A program made the translations under genes and the position numbers. Below the pieces are notes generated by a model that saw nothing but the letters and a program-made list of their open reading frames with translations, made no database searches and was not told the DNA's origin. From the NCBI GenBank assembly GCA_028277865.1, contig JANQFM010000255.1:1-6327 (forward strand): DNA of 6,327 nt, in the 5' to 3' direction. Below are positions 1 to 5,926 of this stretch, piece by piece. The stretch comes from Acidobacteriota bacterium (lineage in GTDB: Bacteria; Acidobacteriota; UBA6911; RPQK01; DATIPO01). Every line of letters starts with the position of its first letter. Position 1 is the first letter of the stretch.

Positions 1-126
1 CTGGAGGGTACGGCTGTCGATCGAGATTTCCGGCAATCCGGAAAGCGGCGTCAAGCGACTGTTTTCGACCGCGCACAACTGAGCCCGCATCGCTTGGGCC
101 GCTTCGATGACGCTGATTCGAATCAT
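1..126 (-). CDS. murF: UDP-MurNAc-tripeptide--D-Ala-D-Ala ligase, N-terminal 42 codons (cut by window edge)
   Basis: MurF is the cytoplasmic ATP-dependent ligase that adds D-Ala-D-Ala to UDP-MurNAc-tripeptide, the last soluble step of stem-peptide synthesis. Only 42 codons are present, running off the left edge. They begin MIRISVIEAAQA and end with ISIDSRTLQ. The SIDSRTL element is the conserved substrate-binding motif near the N-terminus of Mur ligases, and its position directly downstream of murE is where murF sits in most dcw clusters. The ATG at 126 is preceded by an in-frame TGA inside the repeat array, so no longer ATG start exists. No Shine-Dalgarno sequence is visible, because the bases just upstream are TTGTCAG-type repeat. 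An internal ATG at codon 13 is a less likely start because it would remove the first strand of the domain. Another Mur ligase is possible in principle, but gene order favours murF. Confidence 0.85.
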   Translation of the reverse strand, partial: MIRISVIEAAQAMRAQLCAVENSRLTPLSGLPEISIDSRTLQ

Positions 127-133
127 GGGATTG

Positions 134-168
134 TTGTCAGTTGTCAGTTGTCAGTTGTCAGATGTCAG
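134..168. repeat. Heptamer tandem array 1, TTGTCAG x5
   Basis: Four perfect TTGTCAG units (134-161) are followed by one variant, ATGTCAG (162-168). The array lies in the murE-murF spacer and ends 8 bases from the murF ATG, so it occupies the place where a ribosome binding site would be. It is the first of four adjacent short-unit arrays. The short peptides that read through it are low-complexity artefacts. Confidence 0.95.
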
Positions 169-186
169 CAAGTTGGTACATGCCGC

Positions 187-223
187 AGACCTTGGACTTT
201 GGACCTTGGACTTTGGACCTTGG
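187..223. repeat. Heptamer tandem array 2, alternating GGACTTT / GGACCTT
   Basis: Five 7-base units (187-221) alternate between GGACTTT and GGACCTT; the first is degenerate (AGACCTT) and a partial GG follows. The alternation makes a higher-order 14-base period. It lies between arrays 1 and 3 in the murE-murF spacer. Confidence 0.93.
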
Positions 224-224
224 T

Positions 225-250
225 CACGCGGAGGCGCAGAGACGCGGAGG
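225..250. repeat. Octamer-like repeat array 3, (RRCGCRGA)x3
   Basis: Three 8-base units, CACGCGGA, GGCGCAGA and GACGCGGA, are followed by GG. This resembles the CGCAGAG-type dispersed repeat known from cyanobacterial and other environmental genomes. It is separated from array 2 by a single base and ends 7 bases before the murE stop codon (258-260). Confidence 0.8.
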
Positions 251-257
251 GTCGCTT

Positions 258-1778
258 TCATTTGCTGTCCCTTTCTTCCTGACTCCTGACTCCTGACTCC
301 CGACTCCCTCCGCTGATCGCCCGGCCGATGATTTCCCGTTCGTCGAAGGGGTGCTTTATCCCCTGGATTTCCTGTGTTGTCTCGTGGCCCTTGCCTGCCA
401 GCAGGAGGATGTCCTTGGGGCCGGCGATTTCCAGGGCACGGGCGATGGCTTGGCGGCGGTCGACCACGGTTTCGACGTTTCCGCAGCCGTTGGGGACCCC
501 CTTTCGGATTTCCTCGACGATCCGCTCGGGGGGTTCGCTGCGGGGATTGTCCGAAGTGATGATGCTGATATCGGCCAGGCGGGCGGAAAGGGCGCCCATT
601 TGGGCTCGCTTGGCGCGGTCGCGGTCGCCTCCGCAGCCGAAAAGGCTGATGAGACGGCGCGGCGCCAGCTGGCGGCACAATTTGAGGACGTTCTCCAATG
701 CGTCCGGCGTGTGGGCATAGTCCAAGAATATTGTGGCGGGATGATCGGCCTCCACCCGTTCGAATCGGCCCGGTACGCTCTGCAGGGCTTCGATGCCGTC
801 GCGGACAGCATCGTCATCCAGTCCAAGGGCACTGGCCGCAGCCGCAGCCGCCATGAGATTGAGGATGTTGTGCTCGCCGGCCAATCTGCTCCTCAGCCTG
901 AGCCGTCTCCCTCGAAAGCTGAGGTCGATTCGGGATCCGGCCACCGAAGTGTCGTAGCTGACCGGAAACACGTCATTGCTGTCGGCAAAGCCGAACCGGA
1001 TCACCCGACGTGGGCCTTGTGGGAGGATGCGAGAGGCAAAGCGGTCGTCGCCGCAAACGACAGCCCAGCGCATTGCAGGGTTGTAATCCAAGTCGAAAAG
1101 CAGCTTCTTGGCATGGAAGTACTCTTCGAAATTCGAGTGAAAGTCGAGGTGATCCTGGGTCAAATTGGTGAAGACCCCTACCGGGAAACGGCAGGAAAAG
1201 ACCCTCAGCAGGTGCAGGCCGTGTGAGGACACCTCTATTGCGCCCCAGCGGCAGCCTGCATCTTCCGCTTCGGCCAGGGTCCGATGCAGCTCCACCGCTT
1301 CAGGTGTGGTCAAACGCGACGGCTGGGGCCGGTCTCCAATCAGTGTGTGAACTGTCCCCGTCAACAGTGCCGGGGACTGATGGTTGAGGACAGAGTGGAT
1401 CAGATGAGTTGTGGTGGTCTTGCCATTGGTTCCGGTGATTCCGACCAGCGGGATCCGTTTGGAGACTTGCCCGTAGAAGCTGTCCGAGAGCAAGGCCATC
1501 GCCTTGCGGACATTGGAGACACGTAGCCAGGGAATCGGAAAGCCTTGCGGAGGGCGGCGATCGGAGATGATCGCAGCAGCGCCTCGGCGCAAGGCCTGAT
1601 CCAGGTGGAGGTGCCCGCCGGTTTGCTTTCCTGGAACTGCAAAAAAAAGTGCACCGGGTGCGACCCTGCGAGAATCGTACTCCAGGCTTCGAATCCGGGA
1701 GTCCTCCAGGTCGCCCTCTGCCTCAATGACGACCTCCGCCTGGCTCAGCAACTGCTGGAGCCGAACTTCTCTTGACAT
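258..1778 (-). CDS. murE: UDP-MurNAc-L-Ala-D-Glu--meso-2,6-diaminopimelate ligase
   Basis: This cytoplasmic Mur ligase adds the third stem residue to UDP-MurNAc-L-Ala-D-Glu using ATP. Its 506 residues show the full domain order. The N-terminal UDP-binding domain has SLEYDSRRV near 31-39 and LFFAVPG near 44-50. The central ATPase has P-loop GITGTNGKTTTT at 113-124, LTTPEA at 156-161 and the HAKK lysine region (probable carbamylated lysine) at 222-225. The C-terminal domain has GRFE at 337-340, DYAHTPDALENVL at 353-365, GCGGDRDRAKR at 381-391 and GKGHE at 462-466. The motif DNPRSE (410-415) is the meso-DAP signature; lysine-adding enzymes differ there. The ATG at 1778 has AGGGAAG at 1787-1793 with an 8-base spacer. 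It lies inside ftsI, giving a 56-bp out-of-frame overlap. The last 15-17 residues come from repeat array 4 and the bases beyond it, and are probably not functional. Confidence 0.97.
   Translation of the reverse strand: MSREVRLQQLLSQAEVVIEAEGDLEDSRIRSLEYDSRRVAPGALFFAVPGKQTGGHLHLDQALRRGAAAIISDRRPPQGFPIPWLRVSNVRKAMALLSDSFYGQVSKRIPLVGITGTNGKTTTTHLIHSVLNHQSPALLTGTVHTLIGDRPQPSRLTTPEAVELHRTLAEAEDAGCRWGAIEVSSHGLHLLRVFSCRFPVGVFTNLTQDHLDFHSNFEEYFHAKKLLFDLDYNPAMRWAVVCGDDRFASRILPQGPRRVIRFGFADSNDVFPVSYDTSVAGSRIDLSFRGRRLRLRSRLAGEHNILNLMAAAAAASALGLDDDAVRDGIEALQSVPGRFERVEADHPATIFLDYAHTPDALENVLKLCRQLAPRRLISLFGCGGDRDRAKRAQMGALSARLADISIITSDNPRSEPPERIVEEIRKGVPNGCGNVETVVDRRQAIARALEIAGPKDILLLAGKGHETTQEIQGIKHPFDEREIIGRAISGGSRESGVRSQEERDSK
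281..308. repeat. Heptamer tandem array 4, GACTCCY x4, inside the murE 3' end
   Basis: Two GACTCCT units (281-294) and two GACTCCC units (295-308) lie in tandem. Unlike arrays 1-3, this array is inside the murE reading frame, where the minus strand encodes residues including SRESGVRSQ at the extreme C-terminus. The tail has no counterpart in the conserved MurE fold, so the array probably extended or replaced the original end of the gene. Confidence 0.93.
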
Positions 1779-3849
1779 CGCTTTTTCTTCCCTGTGCCTG
1801 CCTGGAAAAGTGAACCTTCAGTGCCATGCCGTCATAAACGCCGCTTCCGGGGACAGGCTTCTGGCGGACAGCCATCCCGCTGCCTTCCGCTTGCAGATGA
1901 ATCCCCATTCGGTTGGACCAGTCGAGGACCTGCCGCAGGCTCATGCCGCTGAAATCGGGGACCTGCTGATCGGAGGAGCGCTCCAAAACCACCACATGAC
2001 GGCCATCCTGGCCGGAACCCTCTCCCCGAACTCCCTCCACGTCCTCTTCGGCCTGCTGCCTTTGCCCGCTTTCTGAGATACCGGGAGGGTTGTGAAGTTC
2101 CGCCGAAGTGGCCAGGGCCGAGGCCTGCCGCTTTTTGCGGGGGCGAAGGGGCAGATCGCGCGGAACTTCCAGGTGCATCAAGGCGCGTTCCATGATCTGA
2201 CGGAAAGCAGGGGCCGCCACCTTGGCGGCGTAGTACTCGCCTCGGGGTTCGTGTATGACCACCACAGCCGCCAAGGCGGGATCATCGACCGGGGCAAAAC
2301 CGACATAAGAAGGCACGTGCAGGGTCTTGGAGTAAACGCCATCGACAATCATCTGGGCGGTCCCGGTCTTTCCGGCCGAAGAATAGCCGTTCAAGGCCGC
2401 TGAATGGCCTGTTCCGGATTCCACCACCTCGGTCAAGGCCTCCCTCATCAATTGGGCAGTGCGTGAACTCAGGACGCGCCTGTGCTGAGGCTGGGTCTGC
2501 CAGAGCGTTTCGCCTCGCGGGTCGAGGATCTGCCGGACCATCTGGGGCCGGACCCGGTAGCCGCCATTGGCCACCGCCGAGACGGCGGCGACGATCTGCA
2601 AGGCGGTGACGCCGATCTCCTGCCCGATGGAAAGAGCGCCGATTGAAAGGCGTGACCATTGATTGGTGGGGCGCAAAAGCCCTGCTTCCTCGCCCGGCAG
2701 GTCAATGCCCGTCTTCTCGCCAAAGCCCAGTCGGCGCATGTAGTTGCTCAAGCCCTCTTCGCCCAGACGCAGCACCAGCCTGATGGTTCCGACGTTGCTC
2801 GATTTGGCCACCACCTGGTTGAACTTGAGGATCCCGTAATCGTGGTAGCCCGCTTCCTTATAGACCTTGCTGGCCAGCCGAACGCTGCCCACTTTGCAAT
2901 TGATGTCTTCGTCCAGGGAAACCAGCTGCTGGTTGAGCACAGCTGCAAGACTGAAGATCTTAAAAGTGGAGCCCGGTTCGTAGATTATCCGGATGGCCCG
3001 ATTGCGGTAGCGCTCCGGGTCATAGTCCTGGTAGCGGTTGGGATCGAATTCCGGATAGGAGGCCATGGCCAGGACAGCACCGGTTTTGGGATCCATCAGC
3101 ACCGCCGTCCCGCTGCGGGCCGTGTGGGACTGGATCGTTTCGCGCAGCACCTGCTGGGCGATGAACTGCAGCCCCTTGTCGACGTTGAGGACCAGAGTAT
3201 TTCCCCGCGTGCGTTCGGTCACCTGCTCTTGAAAATAGCTGCGGCGCCGTGCGTCCACACGGATGCCTACACGGGCTTTCTGCCCCTTGAGTTCGTCCTG
3301 GTAGTAATATTCCAGGCCGCTGAGCCCCGCACCGTCCGTCCCCACGAATCCCAAAATGTGAGAGGCCAGTTCACGGTTGGGGTAAAAACGGCGTGTCTCC
3401 GGATGAGAATAGATCCCTTCCAGGCCCAACTTGAGGACTTCTTCGGCTGTCTGGGGAGGGATGCGGCGCGCCAGGTAAACAAACGATTTGCCGGAAGCGA
3501 GGCGGGCCTCCAACTGCTCGGCAGGCAGCTGGAGCAGCGGCGCCAGCGCCTGAGCGGAACGGGCAGCGTCCTCAACTTGATCGGGATGGGCGAACAGGCT
3601 GTCGACAGGCACGCTGACTGCCAGAGGGCTGAGGCCGCTGTCCAGGATCTCGCCGCGACGAGGGGCGATTTCGATAAATCCCTTTTGCTGCTGGGCGGCC
3701 TGTGCCCGGTAGTCGTCCGTCAACGCAACCTGAATCTCGTAAAGGCGTGCACCCAAGACACCAACCCAGAACAGCATGGCCGCGCCCAGACAGATCACGC
3801 GGCGCAGAAGCGTTCTGCGGTCGCCATCCGAAGTAGCCGGCCTTTGCAT
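1723..3849 (-). CDS. ftsI: Septal peptidoglycan transpeptidase (class B PBP, FtsI/PBP3 type) with C-terminal PASTA domain
   Basis: This membrane-anchored transpeptidase cross-links septal peptidoglycan with its catalytic domain outside the cytoplasmic membrane. The 708-residue protein has a basic N-terminus and one membrane segment at about 16-36. A PBP dimerisation region follows (about 55-210), then the transpeptidase domain (about 245-560). The three active-site motifs are intact: STFK at 294-297 (nucleophile Ser294), SSN at 350-352 and KTGT at 494-497. A charged linker of about 64 residues leads to one PASTA domain at about 627-682, with VPDFSGMSLRQVL at its start. The N-terminal region reads RRGEILDSGLSPLA, a departure from the usual RGxIxDRNGxxLA. 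The ATG at 3849 has AAAGGG at 3855-3860 with a 5-base spacer and lies 29 bases after ftsL. The last 18 codons overlap murE. SpoVD-like PBPs share this layout, but neighbouring ftsL, mraZ and murE favour the division enzyme. Confidence 0.95.
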   Translation of the reverse strand: MQRPATSDGDRRTLLRRVICLGAAMLFWVGVLGARLYEIQVALTDDYRAQAAQQQKGFIEIAPRRGEILDSGLSPLAVSVPVDSLFAHPDQVEDAARSAQALAPLLQLPAEQLEARLASGKSFVYLARRIPPQTAEEVLKLGLEGIYSHPETRRFYPNRELASHILGFVGTDGAGLSGLEYYYQDELKGQKARVGIRVDARRRSYFQEQVTERTRGNTLVLNVDKGLQFIAQQVLRETIQSHTARSGTAVLMDPKTGAVLAMASYPEFDPNRYQDYDPERYRNRAIRIIYEPGSTFKIFSLAAVLNQQLVSLDEDINCKVGSVRLASKVYKEAGYHDYGILKFNQVVAKSSNVGTIRLVLRLGEEGLSNYMRRLGFGEKTGIDLPGEEAGLLRPTNQWSRLSIGALSIGQEIGVTALQIVAAVSAVANGGYRVRPQMVRQILDPRGETLWQTQPQHRRVLSSRTAQLMREALTEVVESGTGHSAALNGYSSAGKTGTAQMIVDGVYSKTLHVPSYVGFAPVDDPALAAVVVIHEPRGEYYAAKVAAPAFRQIMERALMHLEVPRDLPLRPRKKRQASALATSAELHNPPGISESGQRQQAEEDVEGVRGEGSGQDGRHVVVLERSSDQQVPDFSGMSLRQVLDWSNRMGIHLQAEGSGMAVRQKPVPGSGVYDGMALKVHFSRQAQGRKSDVKRSSAPAVAEPGGGRH
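1787..1793 (-). promoter_or_regulatory. murE ribosome binding site inside ftsI
   Basis: AGGGAAG on the minus strand lies 8 bases before the murE ATG at 1778. It supports that start although it places 56 bases of murE within ftsI. The next in-frame ATG is near codon 94, after conserved N-terminal sequence, so it cannot be the start. Confidence 0.7.
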
Positions 3850-3878
3850 ATCAACCCTTTCGATCGGTGATTAACTCC

Positions 3879-4259
3879 TTAGTGCGTTGCGCGGTTTTCG
3901 GCCATCAACAGATGTCCGGGACGCCCCAAGGGCACCAGCCCCTCGACGACTTCCACTCCCTCATCCAATCGCACGAACCCTTGCCGACGTGCCTGCCGGT
4001 CAATCAGATCGGGCGCGGTCAGCGCCGAGTGCTCCACCTTGAGGGCCGAGACCAGTGCCCGCATTTTCTGATTCTCCTTGCGCAACTGGGCGGCCTGGTA
4101 GCTGACCTGCAGGGATTCGCCCTGAATCCATCCATAGGCCAAGGCTACGACGATGACCAGGACAATCCACCGAGCCCGCGAAAAGACAGCCTTCAAAGGA
4201 GCGCCGCTGCTGGTTTCGACGGGGCGGTTGTTCAAGTTCTGCCGGCAAAAATCCACCAT
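3879..4259 (-). CDS. ftsL: Cell division protein FtsL (bitopic septal protein)
   Basis: FtsL partners FtsB/DivIC and FtsQ and activates the FtsW-FtsI septal synthase. The 126-residue protein has the expected bitopic layout. A cytoplasmic N-terminus of about 28 residues ends in basic FSRAR, followed by a single hydrophobic segment at about 30-46 (WIVLVIVVALAYGWI). A likely coiled coil at about 50-82 (AAQLRKENQKMRALVSAL) leads to DLIDRQARRQGFV at 84-96, which resembles the conserved IExxAR...G region of FtsL. FtsL is poorly conserved, so the call rests on topology plus its place between rsmH and ftsI. The ATG at 4259 follows AGGAG (4270-4274) with a 10-base spacer and lies 22 bases past the rsmH stop. 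The stop codon overlaps an AAGGAG that seems too far (25 bases) from ftsI to serve it. Confidence 0.85.
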   Translation of the reverse strand: MVDFCRQNLNNRPVETSSGAPLKAVFSRARWIVLVIVVALAYGWIQGESLQVSYQAAQLRKENQKMRALVSALKVEHSALTAPDLIDRQARRQGFVRLDEGVEVVEGLVPLGRPGHLLMAENRATH

Positions 4260-4269
4260 TTTTCAAAAA

Positions 4270-4274
4270 CTCCT
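4270..4274 (-). promoter_or_regulatory. ftsL ribosome binding site
   Basis: AGGAG on the minus strand lies 10 bases upstream of the ATG at 4259, in the 22-base gap after rsmH. It selects this start over an out-of-frame ATG at 4266. Confidence 0.65.
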
Positions 4275-4281
4275 GCCATTT

Positions 4282-5400
4282 TCATTTCCGCGCTGAGGCG
4301 GCGACCCATGAGGTTTTCAGCAAAGCCCCGGAGGGCGGCTGCGTGTCCTTAGCAGCTTCGAACATTCCCGCCCGCTGGCCCGAATCAGCAGAGGACAAAC
4401 CATTTGCCCTGTTGTATTGGGTTCTCGTTTTTTGCTGATCGGCGGGCTGCGGGCCGTTCAGCCTCTCGGCTGCCCGGAGTTTCGCACTCCGCGCTCTCGG
4501 GTTCTTTGCCGTTTCTGACGGTGAAGCGGTGACTGGCTTCCGGGTCAGAATTCGAATATGGATAAGGCGGGGACAGTCGCACAGGTGCGCCGGCCGTCGG
4601 CACACGCAACGTCCCGCTTCTTTTTGCAGAGCCCGCTTGACGATTCGATCTTCCAGGCTGTGGAAGGAGATCACGACCAGCCGCCCGCCCGATTTGAGGC
4701 GCTGAACGGCCTGATGCAGGAATTCAGCCAAACCCTGCAACTCCTGGTTGACAGCGATGCGCAAGGCCTGAAAGATCCGTGTTGCAGGATGAATCTTCTT
4801 GCCCCGTCGGCCTCCCTTGACCTCTTCGACCAGTTGGGCCAGTTCATCGGTTCGGGTGAATCTTTGCGTCCGTCGCCTCCTCAGGATGGCCGAGGCGATG
4901 CGGCGCGCGGACGGTTCTTCGCCGTATTGACGGAAGATTCGGGTCAACTCATCCTCGGAAAGCGAGTTGACCAAATCAGCCGCCGTGCCAGGCTGTTGCC
5001 GGTCCATGCGCATATCGAGCGGGCCGGGGGCCTGAAAGCTGAATCCACGGGAGGGGGTGTCCAGTTGGGGGCTGGACACCCCCAAGTCCAACAGAAGCCC
5101 GTCCACTGCGGGGACCTCTACTTGGTTCAGTATTGCGGGCAAGCTTCTGAAGTCCTCGTGAAAAAGCTGGAGGTTGCCAGCGCTCCAGCTAAGCCTCTCT
5201 TGTGCCTGAACCAGGGCATCTTGGTCCCGGTCCAGCCCGATCAGCCGTCCGGAGCCCTGCAGCCTCGCCAAAATCTCTTTTCCATGACCGCCCAGCCCGA
5301 TCGTGCCGTCCACGTAGACTCCCCCAGGGCGCACCTGCAGAAAGCGCATCACTTCCTGAAGCAGTACGGGAATGTGTGTGGGGGCGGCAGCGGCCATCAT
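4282..5400 (-). CDS. rsmH: 16S rRNA (cytosine(1402)-N4)-methyltransferase RsmH
   Basis: RsmH (formerly MraW) uses S-adenosylmethionine to N4-methylate C1402 in the 16S rRNA decoding centre. From the ATG at 5400 the protein has 372 residues. Visible motifs are THIPVLLQEV at 8-17, the SAM-binding YVDGTIGLGGHG at 29-40, LDRD at 56-59, DLGVSSPQLD at 105-114, RGFSF at 118-122, SFHSLEDR at 245-252, the paired cysteines of CVCRRPAHLCDC at 265-276, and NPRARSAKLRAAER at 300-313. Family members usually end within a few residues of that last motif. This one runs a further 59 residues, rich in Q, S, A and T, with no domain I recognise. The start at 5400 (or ATG at 5397) is favoured because AAGGAAG at 5407-5413 precedes it and the conserved region begins at once. 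An in-frame ATG at 5478 would overlap mraZ and add 26 non-conserved residues. Confidence 0.97.
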   Translation of the reverse strand: MMAAAAPTHIPVLLQEVMRFLQVRPGGVYVDGTIGLGGHGKEILARLQGSGRLIGLDRDQDALVQAQERLSWSAGNLQLFHEDFRSLPAILNQVEVPAVDGLLLDLGVSSPQLDTPSRGFSFQAPGPLDMRMDRQQPGTAADLVNSLSEDELTRIFRQYGEEPSARRIASAILRRRRTQRFTRTDELAQLVEEVKGGRRGKKIHPATRIFQALRIAVNQELQGLAEFLHQAVQRLKSGGRLVVISFHSLEDRIVKRALQKEAGRCVCRRPAHLCDCPRLIHIRILTRKPVTASPSETAKNPRARSAKLRAAERLNGPQPADQQKTRTQYNRANGLSSADSGQRAGMFEAAKDTQPPSGALLKTSWVAASARK

Positions 5401-5406
5401 GCTCTT

Positions 5407-5413
5407 CTTCCTT
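5407..5413 (-). promoter_or_regulatory. rsmH ribosome binding site
   Basis: AAGGAAG on the minus strand lies 6 bases before the ATG at 5400 and 9 before the tandem ATG at 5397. It lies in the 37-base mraZ-rsmH gap and decides against the upstream in-frame ATG at 5478, which is inside mraZ. Confidence 0.7.
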
Positions 5414-5437
5414 GTTTTGATCTTGATTGCTTGCCTT

Positions 5438-5881
5438 TTAAATTCCCAACTCCGCCAATTCGGCCAGATCGTCTTCACCCAGAGGCTCAGCCTCCATGCG
5501 GCTGCGGATCTTGTCGGCGTTCCAGATTTCCAAGCTATTGAGCGATCCCATGACAGCCAGCTCTCCCTCCACTCCGGCCGCCTGGCGAAGGTGGGGCTGG
5601 ATGCCGACCCGGCCTTGCCTGTCCAATGCGCCGACTTGGCCGTAGTAGCTCGTGTTGCGCAAAAAAAGCTGCTTGGCGCGGGCGAACTTGGGCGCTTGCT
5701 GCATCTTGGCCTCCAGCTTTTCCCATTCGCTCAAAGGGTAGATGAGAACGTTTTCACCGCTGATGCTGGTGACGAAAACCTCCGGCCCGAACTGCTCCTC
5801 GAAGACCCGGCGATGGGCGGTGGGGATCTTGATTCTCCCCTGGGCATCGAGCTTGGCCGGAAAATTTCCTCGGAACACCAT
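5438..5881 (-). CDS. mraZ: Transcriptional regulator MraZ
   Basis: MraZ is a SpoVT/AbrB-fold DNA-binding protein that forms rings. In the bacteria studied it binds short direct repeats at its own promoter and controls the dcw operon. This 147-residue protein has the usual two tandem halves. The first, at about 3-50, contains FPAKLDAQGRIKIP (7-20); the second, at about 83-126, contains LDRQGRVGIQP (86-96). The DxxGR element in each half is the family signature. Length matches the family norm, with an acidic C-terminal tail (EPLGEDDLAELAELGI). The gene is first in the operon. The ATG at 5881 is preceded by an in-frame TGA at 5888-5890, so it is the most upstream ATG start possible. Its ribosome binding site is weak: a GGGGG run at 5893-5897 is the nearest purine-rich stretch, while AGGAG at 5906-5910 is 24 bases away. 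Confidence 0.96.
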   Translation of the reverse strand: MVFRGNFPAKLDAQGRIKIPTAHRRVFEEQFGPEVFVTSISGENVLIYPLSEWEKLEAKMQQAPKFARAKQLFLRNTSYYGQVGALDRQGRVGIQPHLRQAAGVEGELAVMGSLNSLEIWNADKIRSRMEAEPLGEDDLAELAELGI

Positions 5882-5926
5882 TTTTTGTCAGACCCCCGGT
5901 TTAGACTCCTGCACGGTCATTAAATG

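Noticed and set aside
94..289. Two small plus-strand frames reading through the tandem repeats
   Set aside because: Their peptides (VVSCQLS-like, LDLGLWTL-like) are translations of heptamer repeats and are not supported by a start site or conserved sequence.
134..308. Possible CRISPR array
   Set aside because: Units are only 7-8 bases, directly tandem with no unique spacers, and differ between arrays.
351..1226. 291-codon plus-strand open frame opposite murE
   Set aside because: It is fully antisense to a gene with all MurE motifs, has no recognisable domain, and such frames arise from codon bias in G+C-rich genes.
2659..3870. 403-codon plus-strand open frame opposite ftsI
   Set aside because: It mirrors the ftsI coding sequence, has no domain or ribosome binding site evidence, and the minus strand carries intact transpeptidase motifs.
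3875..3880. AAGGAG at the ftsL stop as the ftsI ribosome binding site
   Set aside because: It is 25 bases from the ftsI ATG, with an in-frame stop between; AAAGGG at 3855-3860 is better placed.
5053..5083. Intrinsic terminator inside rsmH
   Set aside because: The strong hairpin has no T-run after it on either strand and lies mid-gene over conserved codons.
5401..5478. N-terminal extension of rsmH from the ATG at 5478
   Set aside because: It would overlap mraZ by 41 bases and add 26 non-conserved residues, while the ATG at 5400 has AAGGAAG at good spacing and directly precedes the conserved THIPVLLQEV.
4558..5541. 327-codon plus-strand open frame opposite rsmH and part of mraZ
   Set aside because: It spans two real genes antisense and has no family resemblance; its openness reflects the bias of rsmH.
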